A DNA stretch of 64,000 bases from Ilyomonas sp964249755 (GTDB taxonomy: Bacteria > Bacteroidota > Bacteroidia > Chitinophagales > Chitinophagaceae), in the NCBI GenBank assembly GCA_964249755.1, contig CAXUDB010000001.1:620001-684000 (forward strand), read 5' to 3'. Shown here one piece after another: positions 18,301 through 27,834 of the stretch (the stretch's first letter is position 1; each line of letters starts with the position of its first letter). The notes beneath the pieces are model-generated. The model saw only the letters and a list, made by a program, of their open reading frames with translations. It ran no database searches and had not been told where the DNA came from. Made by a program: the position numbers and the translations under genes.

Positions 18301-21300
18301 ATGGCACTTAGAAAAGACAATCGTCCCCGGGCTACGTTTTCTAAAATCACCATCGGGCTGGCAAGCCCCGACAGCATTCTGGAAAGAAGCTTTGGCGAAG
18401 TATTAAAGCCGGAAACCATCAACTACCGTACCTACAAACCTGAACGTGACGGTTTGTTCTGCGAACGCATTTTTGGACCGGTAAAAGATTACGAATGCGC
18501 CTGCGGCAAATACAAGCGCATCCGTTATAAGGGTATTGTTTGCGACCGTTGCGGTGTGGAAGTAACCGAAAAGAAAGTGCGCCGCGAACGCATGGGGCAC
18601 ATCAAGCTGGTGGTTCCTGTGGTGCACATCTGGTATTTTAAAAGCCTTCCGAACAAGATTGGTTACCTGCTGGGCATGAGTTCCAAGAAACTGGAAAGCA
18701 TTGTGTATTACGAAAGATATGCAGTAATTCAGTCCGGCATCCGCGAAGACAAAGGTCTGCAACCCGGTGACCTGCTGACGGAAGAAGAATATCTGGATAT
18801 TATTGATAACCTGCCGAAAGACAATCAATTCCTGCCGGACGAAGACCCGCAAAAGTTCATTGCCAAGATGGGTGCCGAAGCGGTTCATGATTTATTGGCA
18901 AGAATTGATCTTGACGGTTTGAGCTTTACACTGCGTAATGCGGCTGCACACGAAACGTCTCAGCAGCGCAAGGCAGATGCCTTAAAGCGCCTGAGTGTGG
19001 TAGAATCGTTCCGCGATGCTCAAACGCGTATCACCAACCAACCGCAATGGATGGTAATGCAGTACATCCCGGTCATTCCACCGGAACTGCGTCCGCTCGT
19101 TCCGCTGGATGGTGGTCGTTTTGCGTCATCTGACTTGAACGATTTATATCGCCGCGTCATTATTCGCAACAACCGTCTAAAGCGTTTGTTGGAAATTAAA
19201 GCGCCGGAAGTAATCCTGCGCAATGAGAAGCGTATGCTTCAGGAAGCGGTGGATAGCCTGTTTGATAACAGCCGTAAGTCTAACGCTGTAAAAGCAGAAG
19301 GCGGACGTGCGCTGAAATCTCTTTCCGATGTATTAAAAGGCAAGCAAGGTCGCTTCCGTCAGAACCTGTTGGGTAAACGTGTTGACTATTCCGGTCGTTC
19401 GGTTATCGTGGTAGGTCCTGAACTGAAAATGCATGAATGCGGTTTGCCAAAAGACATGGCGGCTGAATTGTTCAAGCCGTTTATCATCCGCAAACTGATT
19501 GAAAGAGGGGTTGTAAAAACCGTGAAGTCAGCTAAGAAACTGGTTGATAAAAAAGAAGCGATTGTTTGGGACATCCTCGAAAATATACTGAAAGGCCACC
19601 CGATTATGTTGAATCGTGCTCCTACGCTTCACCGTTTATCGATCCAGGCATTTCAGCCGAAACTGGTAGAAGGAAAAGCTATCCAACTTCACCCATTGGT
19701 TACCGCGGCCTTCAACGCCGACTTTGATGGTGACCAGATGGCGGTGCACGTGCCACTAAGCAGTGCGGCTATTCTGGAAGCTCAGTTATTGATGCTTTCT
19801 TCTCACAATATCCTGAACCCGCAGAATGGTACGCCAATTACGCTGCCTTCTCAGGACATGGTATTGGGCTTATACTACATCACCAAAGGAAAGAAAACCA
19901 TGGGTGATTTAGTTGTAAGAGGCGAAGGAAAAGCCTTCTACAGCCAGGATGAAGTTCTGATTGCTTATAACGAAGAGCAGATTGATCTGCACGCTCACAT
20001 TAAACTGAGAGCGAACGTGCGCGAAGGTGGTGAGTTGAAGAAAAAGTTAATCGAAACGACAGTTGGCCGCGTATTGTTCAACCAGTTTGTACCAGCTGAA
20101 GTAGGTTACATAAATGCTCTTTTAACGAAAAAAAGCCTACGTGAAATCATCGGTGATATTATCAAAATTACCGACGTTCCTAAGACGGCTAAGTTCCTGG
20201 ATGATATCAAGCAGTTAGGTTTCCGCATGGCGTTCCGCGGTGGTTTGTCGTTTAATGTAAATGACCTCATCATTCCGGAGATCCGTAACGAATTGCTGGA
20301 AGGCGCCAAGGTAGAAGTGGACGAAGTATGGGAGAGCTACAACATGGGCTTAATCACCAACAACGAACGCTACAACCAAGTAATTGACATCTGGAGCCGT
20401 GTAGATACTCGTTTGACTGAAACGCTAATCCGCGAAATGGCAACCGATAAACAAGGGTTCAACTCTGTTTATATGATGCTGGATTCCGGTGCGCGTGGTA
20501 GTAAGCAACAGGTAAAACAGTTGGCTGGGATCAGAGGTCTGATGGCAAAACCTCGTAAATCAGGTTCATCCGGCTCTGAAATCATCGAAAATCCGATTCT
20601 CTCCAACTTTAAAGGTGGATTGAATGTATTGGATTACTTCATCTCTACGCACGGTGCGCGTAAAGGTCTGGCTGATACGGCGTTGAAAACAGCCGATGCC
20701 GGTTACTTAACCCGTCGTCTGGTTGACGTTGCGCAGGATGTGGTCATCAACGAAGAAGACTGCGGAACCCTGCGTGGGATTGCAACAACCGCTTTAAAAG
20801 ACAACGAAGATATTATTGAGCCGCTGGCTGACCGTATCATCGGCAGAACCTCTTTGCATGATGTATTTAATCCATTAACGGATGAAGTTATCCTGGAAGC
20901 AGGCGAAGAAATTACCGTTGATTTAGCCAAAGCCATCGAAGAAGCCGGTATTGAAACGGTGGAAATCCGTTCGGTATTGACCTGCGAAAGCAAGCGTGGT
21001 GTGTGTGTGAAATGCTATGGTAAGAACTTAGCCACTGGTTATACAGCGCAACGTGGTGATGCCGTAGGTATCATCGCGGCACAGTCCATTGGTGAGCCGG
21101 GTACACAGTTGACCCTTCGTACCTTCCACGTAGGTGGTATTGCGGGTTCATCTTCGGTAGAATCCACCTTGCCGGCTAAGTTTGATGGCACCATTCAGTT
21201 TGATGGTCTGCGTACTGTTGAAGCGTTGAATAACGAAGGCGAAAAGGTTATGATTGTCATTGGTCGTACCGGTGAGGTGCGTATCATGGACGTGAAGAAC

Positions 21301-22593
21301 GACCGCCTGTTGGTAACTAATAACATTCCTTACGGTGCTACGCTGAACGTAAAAGACGGACAGCAGGTGAAGAAGGGAGAAGTGATTTGTACCTGGGATC
21401 CGTTCAACAACGTTGTAGTGTCTGAAATGGCGGGCAATATTCGGTTTGAGAATATCCAGGATGGCTTTACCTTCCGCGAAGAAGCCGACGAACAAACCGG
21501 TCACCGCGATAAGGTGATCATCGAATCAAAAGACAAAACAAAGATTCCGGGCATTGTGGTAGAAAGCGGCTCGGAGCACAAAAATTATAACCTGCCGGTG
21601 GGCAGCCGTTTGATCATTGAAGATGGCGAGAAAGTAAAAGCGGGTCAGGTAATCGTGAAAATTCCACGTACGATGCGCAAATCAGGTGACATTACGGGTG
21701 GTCTGCCACGCGTGACTGAACTGTTCGAAGCGCGTAACCCAAGCAACCCGGCTATCGTTTGTGAAATTGATGGTGTGGTAGCATTTGGTAACGTGAAGCG
21801 TGGTAACCGCGAAATCATCGTGGAAGCGAGAGATGGTGTGGTTAAAAAATACTTGGTTCCATTAACCCGCCAGATACTGGTGCAGGATGGGGATTTTGTA
21901 AAAGCGGGTACGGCTATGTCTGATGGTCAGACTGCCCCGGCTGATATTCTTTCTATCAAAGGTCCGTTCGCCGTGCAGGAATACGTGGTGAATGAAATTC
22001 AGGAAGTATATCGCTTACAGGGTGTGAAGATTAACGACAAACACATTGAAGTGATCGTTCGCCAGATGATGAAGAAGGTGGAAATTGTAGATGCCGGCGA
22101 TACGCGCTTCCTGGAAGAAGACCTGGAAGACAGATTTGATTTCAATGAAGAAAACGACCGCATCTTCGACAAGAAAGTTGTAGTAGAGCCTGGTGAGAGT
22201 GCTAAGCTGAAAGCGGGTCAGATTGTAAGCGTGCGTGAATTGCGGGAAGAAAATTCTGCATTGCGCCGCGCCGACAAGAAGCTGGTGGAAGTGCGAGATG
22301 CGCAGCCTGCCACAGCACAACCGGTATTACTGGGTATCACGAAAGCTTCACTAGGTGTACAAAGCTGGATTTCAGCAGCGTCCTTCCAGGAAACAACGAA
22401 GGTGTTAAGTTCCGCAGCCATCCAGGGTAAATCAGATGATATGCTCGGTTTGAAAGAGAATGTCATCACGGGTCATGCGATACCGGCTGGTACGGGCTTG
22501 CGCGACTTTGACAACCTGATTGTAGGCAGCAAAGAGGAATATGAATTGCTGGCAACGACCAAAGAAGCGATGAGCTTTGATGACGAGGAATAA
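18301..22593 (+). CDS. rpoC: DNA-directed RNA polymerase subunit beta'
   Basis: The 1430-aa beta' subunit, which carries the catalytic Mg2+ of RNA polymerase. The N-terminal zinc ribbon uses C66, C68, C81 and C84. The invariant NADFDGD active-site loop is at 472-478. The second zinc site uses C821, C895, C902 and C905. The trigger-loop and bridge-helix region (QSIGEPGTQLTLRTFHVGG) is intact. It starts at an ATG after a 600-bp non-coding gap and ends at a perfect terminator. Unusually, it is not preceded by rpoB but by a divergent receiver gene. Confidence 0.98.
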   Translation: MALRKDNRPRATFSKITIGLASPDSILERSFGEVLKPETINYRTYKPERDGLFCERIFGPVKDYECACGKYKRIRYKGIVCDRCGVEVTEKKVRRERMGHIKLVVPVVHIWYFKSLPNKIGYLLGMSSKKLESIVYYERYAVIQSGIREDKGLQPGDLLTEEEYLDIIDNLPKDNQFLPDEDPQKFIAKMGAEAVHDLLARIDLDGLSFTLRNAAAHETSQQRKADALKRLSVVESFRDAQTRITNQPQWMVMQYIPVIPPELRPLVPLDGGRFASSDLNDLYRRVIIRNNRLKRLLEIKAPEVILRNEKRMLQEAVDSLFDNSRKSNAVKAEGGRALKSLSDVLKGKQGRFRQNLLGKRVDYSGRSVIVVGPELKMHECGLPKDMAAELFKPFIIRKLIERGVVKTVKSAKKLVDKKEAIVWDILENILKGHPIMLNRAPTLHRLSIQAFQPKLVEGKAIQLHPLVTAAFNADFDGDQMAVHVPLSSAAILEAQLLMLSSHNILNPQNGTPITLPSQDMVLGLYYITKGKKTMGDLVVRGEGKAFYSQDEVLIAYNEEQIDLHAHIKLRANVREGGELKKKLIETTVGRVLFNQFVPAEVGYINALLTKKSLREIIGDIIKITDVPKTAKFLDDIKQLGFRMAFRGGLSFNVNDLIIPEIRNELLEGAKVEVDEVWESYNMGLITNNERYNQVIDIWSRVDTRLTETLIREMATDKQGFNSVYMMLDSGARGSKQQVKQLAGIRGLMAKPRKSGSSGSEIIENPILSNFKGGLNVLDYFISTHGARKGLADTALKTADAGYLTRRLVDVAQDVVINEEDCGTLRGIATTALKDNEDIIEPLADRIIGRTSLHDVFNPLTDEVILEAGEEITVDLAKAIEEAGIETVEIRSVLTCESKRGVCVKCYGKNLATGYTAQRGDAVGIIAAQSIGEPGTQLTLRTFHVGGIAGSSSVESTLPAKFDGTIQFDGLRTVEALNNEGEKVMIVIGRTGEVRIMDVKNDRLLVTNNIPYGATLNVKDGQQVKKGEVICTWDPFNNVVVSEMAGNIRFENIQDGFTFREEADEQTGHRDKVIIESKDKTKIPGIVVESGSEHKNYNLPVGSRLIIEDGEKVKAGQVIVKIPRTMRKSGDITGGLPRVTELFEARNPSNPAIVCEIDGVVAFGNVKRGNREIIVEARDGVVKKYLVPLTRQILVQDGDFVKAGTAMSDGQTAPADILSIKGPFAVQEYVVNEIQEVYRLQGVKINDKHIEVIVRQMMKKVEIVDAGDTRFLEEDLEDRFDFNEENDRIFDKKVVVEPGESAKLKAGQIVSVRELREENSALRRADKKLVEVRDAQPATAQPVLLGITKASLGVQSWISAASFQETTKVLSSAAIQGKSDDMLGLKENVITGHAIPAGTGLRDFDNLIVGSKEEYELLATTKEAMSFDDEE

Positions 22594-22608
22594 TTTTCTT
22601 CTATACTA

Positions 22609-22644
22609 AAAAAAGCAGGAAGCATAATCGCTTCCTGCTTTTTT
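22609..22644 (+). terminator. Intrinsic terminator of rpoC
   Basis: Perfect 15-bp stem (22609-22623 / 22630-22644), 6-nt loop ATAATC, ending in a run of six T, 15 bp after the rpoC stop. Confidence 0.92.
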
Positions 22645-22835
22645 ATTGGTACAATGTCTTGAATATATTTCTTTTAGCAACAGGAAGTAAGGCTTACTCT
22701 TATAAACAGAATCGTCATTCAGCTTGCGAACCATAAACAGGCATTACTATAAAATATTTATGCTAACTGCCATAGAGTTTTTGCAGCAGATTTTATTTTT
22801 ACTTCCTTTACTTTACATTTTTAAATCTCAGTTTT

Positions 22836-23354
22836 ATGTTGCAAGTGTCAAAGCCGAAAGAAGGGCATTACAAATCATTCATGTCGTTTTATATAGATTT
22901 GGTTCCCGATAATTTTCATCTCTATAAACTGAAAGTGAACTATGAAGAATTCCGCGCCTTTGTACTATCGCTGCCAAAAGAAAGACTGGAATATCGTTAT
23001 CGCGAAGACAAATGGACAATTAAAGAAATACTGGTTCATATCATTGACACAGAACGCATTTTCGCCTATCGTGCGCTGCGCATTGCCCGCAACGACCAGT
23101 TAGATCTCCGCGCTTTCGACCAGGAATTGTATGTGCCGCATAGCAACGCGAATGCACGCAGCGTAGAAAACATTTTAGAAGAATACGAAGCCATTCGCAA
23201 AAGCACGTTCTTATTATTCACTTCATTCGATGAAGCTGCCTGGAACCGCGTTGGCTCGGCGGATGCGCATCCATTAAGCGTAAGGGCTGCATTATATATC
23301 ATCGCCGGTCACGAGTTGCATCATTTGAATATTATCAAGGAGAGATATGTATAA
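22836..23354 (+). CDS. DinB-family putative metal-dependent hydrolase/transferase
   Basis: A 172-aa four-helix protein of the DinB/YfiT superfamily, whose members often use a His triad to bind a metal and can be thiol transferases; substrate unknown here. The metal ligands are visible as H in ILVHIIDTER and the two His of AGHELHHLNIIK. I take ATG 22836; ATG 22881 (MSFYIDLV) is a possible later start. The gene is monocistronic and ends at a bidirectional terminator shared with the convergent methyltransferase. Confidence 0.85.
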   Translation: MLQVSKPKEGHYKSFMSFYIDLVPDNFHLYKLKVNYEEFRAFVLSLPKERLEYRYREDKWTIKEILVHIIDTERIFAYRALRIARNDQLDLRAFDQELYVPHSNANARSVENILEEYEAIRKSTFLLFTSFDEAAWNRVGSADAHPLSVRAALYIIAGHELHHLNIIKERYV

Positions 23355-23387
23355 TTTCTGCCACAAAGGCACTAAGTTATTTTAATA

Positions 23388-23426
23388 AAAAGACCCGTAA
23401 GTTCTAAAACTTTACGGGTCTTTTTT
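23388..23426. terminator. Bidirectional terminator between DinB-like gene and methyltransferase operon
   Basis: 14-bp stem (23388-23401 / 23413-23426) flanked by A-run on the left and T-run on the right, so it can stop transcription from both sides. A 'ccacaaaggcactaag' repeat half lies just upstream (about 23362-23378). Confidence 0.88.
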
Positions 23427-23462
23427 ATTATACTCTTTCCTTAGCGTCTGCATAGCAGTAAG

Positions 23463-24086
23463 CTAAACTCCTTTCCGCATCAGCAACACCAACACTCTCG
23501 GAATATCTCTTTCTTCATCAAAATATTCTTTCAATTCTATCAACTGCAAACCACGCTTTTTACCCGCTTCTGTAAAATCTGAAATATGATGAGTAAAGCA
23601 AGGTACAATCGTTCTGCCTTCTTCCGTATCAAAGCGGGCTTTCGTGCCGGTGTATTGTTTAAACGGATGCAGCTCGCCTACATACACATGCCCGTTTGTT
23701 TGCAAAACAGAAGACGCTTTTTGGAAGATAAGAGTCAGGTCTTCAATGTGTTCCAGCACCAGGCTAAATGTAACCAAATCATATTGCCCCGAAGCAAATG
23801 ACCAGTCCCCGGTAATATCAGCCTGCACAAACCGAACTTTGTCAGTTTGTACCTTCTCTTTTGCCTTAACTAACATCTCTTCCGACAAATCAACTGCTGT
23901 AACCTGCTGTGCTTTTCCTACCAGCCATTGCGTGTTCTTGCCGGTTCCGCAGCCAATTTCCAAACAATTGACAAAGGAAAAATCGCTCAGCGTTTCGCGC
24001 AGAGCAATGCCTTCCGTATCTCTCGTCTTGTTCGCAGTGGTGTCATATTGCGAAGCCCAAACGTTGTAAGCTTGTTGTGTAGTCAT
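23463..24086 (-). CDS. Class I SAM-dependent methyltransferase
   Basis: A 207-aa Methyltransf_11/25-type enzyme. Motif I is LEIGCGTGKNT, the acidic end of strand 2 is VTAVDLSEEM, motif II is QYDLVTFSLVLEHIED and motif III LQTNGHVYVGE. The substrate is not evident; it is the last gene of a minus-strand cluster (ddl, PASTA, rhodanese, this gene) with a 26-bp gap to the rhodanese gene. It ends at the shared terminator. Confidence 0.88.
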   Translation of the reverse strand: MTTQQAYNVWASQYDTTANKTRDTEGIALRETLSDFSFVNCLEIGCGTGKNTQWLVGKAQQVTAVDLSEEMLVKAKEKVQTDKVRFVQADITGDWSFASGQYDLVTFSLVLEHIEDLTLIFQKASSVLQTNGHVYVGELHPFKQYTGTKARFDTEEGRTIVPCFTHHISDFTEAGKKRGLQLIELKEYFDEERDIPRVLVLLMRKGV

Positions 24087-24112
24087 TACCTATTCTTCTA
24101 AAAAGAAAAATA

Positions 24113-24433
24113 TCAGGCAGGCTTGCCAAAGTTTTTGCTGTTCCAGTCGAGCATGCCACCTACCAGGTTCTTTGCATTGGTAAAGCCGGCCATTTCCAGC
24201 ATGTGTGCTGCAATGCCGCTGCGGTTTCCACTGCGGCAATAAAGGATAATCTCTTCTCCCTTATCCACATCGTCCAGGTCATCTAATTGCAGACTCTGTA
24301 TTTTGCCCACCGGAATATGCCTGCCGCCAATATTAAAATCGGCTCTTTCGGCATCTTCGCGTACATCTACCAGCGTGGGGTTTTCTCCTGCATCCAAGCG
24401 GGCTTTCAATTCGTCGGTTGTAATTGTATTCAT
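24113..24433 (-). CDS. Single-domain rhodanese-like protein
   Basis: A 106-aa rhodanese/GlpE-type domain that carries sulfane sulfur on a cysteine. The catalytic loop is YCRSGNRSG (active Cys about residue 77), preceded by TLVDVREDAE. No signal peptide, so cytoplasmic. It is nine bases downstream of the PASTA gene and likely co-transcribed with it; a role in sulfur transfer is known for the family, the partner is not. Confidence 0.9.
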   Translation of the reverse strand: MNTITTDELKARLDAGENPTLVDVREDAERADFNIGGRHIPVGKIQSLQLDDLDDVDKGEEIILYCRSGNRSGIAAHMLEMAGFTNAKNLVGGMLDWNSKNFGKPA

Positions 24434-24442
24434 AGGTGAAAA

Positions 24443-25276
24443 TTATTGCGGATTATCAAAATCGGGTGGTGGCGCAGCGGTAGTATCTATCACAGGCTGT
24501 GCGGTGCTCAGCCAGACATCTATCACCTGCCCGGGGTGAATTCTGTTCTTGCGCGTTGCGCCATCTGCGTCTGTTGTTTTCTCAGTCGGGTTCTGCTTAT
24601 ATACATAGGCTTCGTCAGCGTTTGTTACGTCGGCATCCTTTATCGGCGTGCCGAGGTTGATATTCAGGCTTTGCAGGTAGCTTTTCGCATCGGCATACGT
24701 CATGCCCACCACATTCGGCACATTCATCAGCACATTACCAATGCCATCGCCCAGCACCAGCGTAATGGAACTGCCCATACTCACCTTAGCGCCGGGCGCT
24801 ACAAGTTTGCCATTCAGTTGCTGCTCCAGCACCGAATTGCGCGCAATATCAGGACGATATGTTGTATCACCCAGCTTCAGGCTTAAACTCTGCAGGTACA
24901 TCTGCGCGCTTTGAAACGAAAACCCGCGCAGGTCGGGCATTTCCACCTGTGGCGCTATTGTTCGGTTTACCGTAAGATAAACGGTGCGGTTTTTCTTTAC
25001 AATCGCTGCCGCATCGGGCGATTGCCGGATCACCGAAGCCTTGGCTGCCGTATCTATATATACCGAATCTACCACTGCCACCTCGAAGCCCTGTGCTTCC
25101 AGCAGCTTCGTGGCATCGGCAATGTTCTTTCCCGTTACAGATGGCACCGGCACGTCGTCGTTGTGGTTCGTAATCCAGTCCAGCGAGCTAAAGAACAGGA
25201 AGATAATCAGGACAACCAGCACTATTGCCGCCAGGAGGTTAATAAAGAAGCCGCGTTGGGTGATAAATTTGAACAA
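24443..25276 (-). CDS. Membrane-anchored PASTA-domain protein
   Basis: A 277-aa protein with one N-terminal membrane helix (INLLAAIVLVVLIIFLFF) followed by three PASTA repeats (starting VPSVTGKNIADA, MPDLRGFSFQSA, VPNVVGMTYADA) and a Pro-rich tail. PASTA domains bind peptidoglycan fragments or beta-lactam-like ligands. Unlike serine/threonine kinases with PASTA repeats there is no kinase domain. The only available start is TTG at 25276. It lies 33 bp downstream of ddl, consistent with a cell-wall role. Confidence 0.88.
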   Translation of the reverse strand: MFKFITQRGFFINLLAAIVLVVLIIFLFFSSLDWITNHNDDVPVPSVTGKNIADATKLLEAQGFEVAVVDSVYIDTAAKASVIRQSPDAAAIVKKNRTVYLTVNRTIAPQVEMPDLRGFSFQSAQMYLQSLSLKLGDTTYRPDIARNSVLEQQLNGKLVAPGAKVSMGSSITLVLGDGIGNVLMNVPNVVGMTYADAKSYLQSLNINLGTPIKDADVTNADEAYVYKQNPTEKTTDADGATRKNRIHPGQVIDVWLSTAQPVIDTTAAPPPDFDNPQ

Positions 25277-25309
25277 AATATATTCCGGTTAAATGAATAA
25301 GAAATAGGC

Positions 25310-26305
25310 TCAGCGCTTCTGCAGTAACGCTTCGTTGAGGATAATGGTATAAAATTCTTTCAGCGTTATTCCGCTGGCGAGCACCTGTTGTGGTACTATA
25401 CTGGCATCGCTTTGCCCCGGCACGGTGTTTATTTCCAGCAGGTAAGGCTGTTTGTCTGCTTCGTTGTAAATAAAATCGATCCGTATCACGCCTCGGCAGT
25501 TAAACACGCTGTACACTTTCTTTGCCGCTTCGCGAATGGAATTGCCCATTTCCTCATCCACTTCTGCCGGCGTTACCTCAGTGCTTTTACCCTTATATTT
25601 CGCTTCGAAATCAAAAAATGTTTTTTCAGAATCGACAATGATTTCCGTCATAGGCAATGCAACAATTTCATCCTTATTCCGGTAAACCCCAATCGTTATT
25701 TCCCTGCCCTTAATAAACTCTTCCACCAGCACCTGGTTATCTTCTTTAAATGCCTTATCTAATGCAGCCTGCAAGTCTTCTCCCTTGCTAACTTTACTCA
25801 TACCAATGCTGCTGCCGCCATTGTTCGGCTTCACAAAAAGAGGCAGCGTTAATTGCTGTAAAATGGTTGCGGCAGAGAGCGGCACGTGCGAAAACAGGTG
25901 CAGCGAGCGGGCTACCTTGATGCCGCTGAAGGCTGCCACCGCCACTGTATATCTTTTGTTGAAAGTAAGCGAGGAAGTAGCTGCATCGCAACTGGTGTAT
26001 GGCAGGTTTAGTATATCGAAATAGCCCTGCAGCTTGCCATCTTCGCCGGGCGTGCCGTGAATACACATCATCACGGCATCAAAACTAATTTTCTCACCGC
26101 TGTCTATAATAGAGAAATCGCTGCGGTTCACCACGCTTTTCATTCCGTTTTCATCTTCATACACCCAGCCGTTGGGGCTGATGTCTATCTTATAAATAGT
26201 AAACAGTTCTGTATCGGTATTTTTTTGCAGAGTAGCGGCGCTGAGATAGCTGATCTCTGCCTCGCCACTATAACCGCCCGTTACAAGCGCAATTTTTTTC
26301 TTCAT
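25310..26305 (-). CDS. ddl: D-alanine--D-alanine ligase
   Basis: A 331-aa ATP-grasp ligase that makes D-Ala-D-Ala for peptidoglycan. Signatures: ALVTGGYSGEAEIS near the N-terminus, HGTPGEDGKLQGYFD, ATP-binding FVKPNNGGSSIGMSKV, metal and substrate residues in IRIDFIYN and LLEINTVPGQSDASIVP. Length is typical. It is the first gene of a minus-strand operon with the PASTA protein. The NTVPGQSDAS segment differs slightly from the common NTxPGxTxxS, as often in Bacteroidota. Confidence 0.95.
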   Translation of the reverse strand: MKKKIALVTGGYSGEAEISYLSAATLQKNTDTELFTIYKIDISPNGWVYEDENGMKSVVNRSDFSIIDSGEKISFDAVMMCIHGTPGEDGKLQGYFDILNLPYTSCDAATSSLTFNKRYTVAVAAFSGIKVARSLHLFSHVPLSAATILQQLTLPLFVKPNNGGSSIGMSKVSKGEDLQAALDKAFKEDNQVLVEEFIKGREITIGVYRNKDEIVALPMTEIIVDSEKTFFDFEAKYKGKSTEVTPAEVDEEMGNSIREAAKKVYSVFNCRGVIRIDFIYNEADKQPYLLEINTVPGQSDASIVPQQVLASGITLKEFYTIILNEALLQKR

Positions 26306-26527
26306 GGTGATTAAACAAGGAACGCAAAGAAATAGAAAATGTTTGATAAGGCGGGACGGGTGAAAAAAGGAGTGAGGATTATGTTCGCGTAAACTTAGCC
26401 GCTTATTCAGGTGTCCCGAAATAGCAAGAATTTATACTAAATAATATGAATTGCCTATGGGATAGTGTCTCAACCAATAGGAAGCTGATGCTGCTTGCAC
26501 ATAGCTGATGTTCACAAAATGTCCAAC

Positions 26528-27277
26528 TCAACTCTTTTCACCCATTTCATAATATCTGTATCCTATTTTTCCCACAGCAACTTCCACTAACGCTTTCTCT
26601 TTCACTCTATGCAAAAAAAGGACATACTCGTCCGACTGGGTATCAATAAATCCCATCTGCAATCCCTGAGTTCGCAATGGCTTATCAAAGTCCGCAAACA
26701 CACCAGCAAAAGAAACAGAAGTCCTATCGCCATAGTCACTGCGCGTCGGCAAGGATATCTGCATTTCAAAATTGTCCCGCAGGGAAGTCGTTAATCGCCA
26801 AATTAAATCTTCTACATCTGCTTTCCAGTCAAGTGCAGCCACAAAGGCAATGTTCCGGGTATCCAAGTATTCCAGCACGTAGTTTAGATGAGTGCCATAA
26901 TCATCATCGAGCGAAAAGTCTTTCAACGTTTCAAAAAAGAGGAGGAGTTCCGGTTGCTTGTCCGCCGCTACGCACAGCTTCATCAGTTCTATGTATCCTT
27001 CTTTTTCTGTCTTGCTCAGGGGCGGCAGCGCAGCTACAAATTCGGTATAAGACAGGTTCGCCATCTGTTTTTGAAAAGGAGTTAGCTTCCTTTCCTGCAC
27101 CAGCTTTCCTTTCTCAAACCAGCCCTTTCCGGTAAAAACGTCTTTACACCAGATATACAAAACCAGCCCGCCCGTCAACCAGGCCCAAAAACGAAAATTT
27201 GCCTCCAAAAAGAGCCCAATGGCCGCCAGCGCGGCAACCAGGATAATTAAAAAGATAAAATAAAGCTTTGTCTTCAC
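26528..27277 (-). CDS. Membrane protein with DUF6630-like C-terminal domain
   Basis: A protein with two adjacent hydrophobic helices at the N-terminus (LYFIFLIILVAALAAIGLF and FWAWLTGGLVLYIW) and a soluble alpha/beta remainder. The C-terminal half (ALDWKADVEDLIWRL, SVSFAGVFADFDKPL, GFIDTQSDEYVLFLH) resembles the DUF6630 family from memory. I choose GTG 27277 because it yields MKTKLYF directly before the helix and is preceded by AGAGAGG; the frame also extends to TTG 27358. Function unknown. It stands next to the 21-bp minisatellite. Confidence 0.7.
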   Translation of the reverse strand: MKTKLYFIFLIILVAALAAIGLFLEANFRFWAWLTGGLVLYIWCKDVFTGKGWFEKGKLVQERKLTPFQKQMANLSYTEFVAALPPLSKTEKEGYIELMKLCVAADKQPELLLFFETLKDFSLDDDYGTHLNYVLEYLDTRNIAFVAALDWKADVEDLIWRLTTSLRDNFEMQISLPTRSDYGDRTSVSFAGVFADFDKPLRTQGLQMGFIDTQSDEYVLFLHRVKEKALVEVAVGKIGYRYYEMGEKS

Positions 27278-27442
27278 TACCTCTCTTTGTACGTGCCAGT
27301 TATTGTTTTCTCCTCCCGTTAGTGTCAGTTGGGGCAGTTTAAAGACAAAAGAAAGCAACTATTCCAAATCATCCATCGTCATTTTACAACATTCTATAAC
27401 CATTTTACAACCATCCATCCGTTCGCCGGCACTTTCCATTGG

Positions 27443-27652
27443 CTTCCCAGCACTCGCCATCCGTTTCCCAGCACATTCCATGCGCTTCCCAGTACTCGCC
27501 ATCGGCTTCCCACCACTTTCCATTCATTTCCCAGCACTCGCCATCCGCTTCCCAGCACTTGTCATCCGCTTCCCGACACTCGCCATCCGCTTCCCGACAC
27601 ATTCCATCCACTTCCCGACACATTCCATCCGTTTCCCGGCGCTTTCTATCAT
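27443..27652. repeat. 21-bp minisatellite, ten units
   Basis: Ten head-to-tail 21-bp units of consensus [C/T]TTCCCAGCACTCGCCATCCG, each starting 21 bp after the last (27443, 27464 ... 27632), with 2-6 differences between units. A diverged half unit lies at 27421-27442. Because 21 is a multiple of three, several frames stay open and give repetitive peptides (for example minus-strand EADGECW), but none has gene-like flanks. Confidence 0.9.
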
Positions 27653-27834
27653 TCGCCGCAATTCTATATTCACTTAAGCTCTCCCAAAGCCGGTGTAAAA
27701 AGGCTAACAGAAAATAAAATGGGGTGAAGGTCACTGAGTAGTGTCCATGGCCGGAGTCATCTCGCAAATAATAATGCATTTTCAATTCTGGTGCACTTCT
27801 GCCTGCACTCTGCTCGCCACTCACCAAAAATTCC

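Noticed and set aside
27443..27652. CRISPR array
   Set aside because: Units are directly adjacent with no spacers, and no cas genes adjoin.
27405..27827. 140-codon minus-strand ORF over the minisatellite
   Set aside because: The sequence (GECWEADG repeats) is only the 21-bp minisatellite read in frame; no convincing start or homologues recognised.
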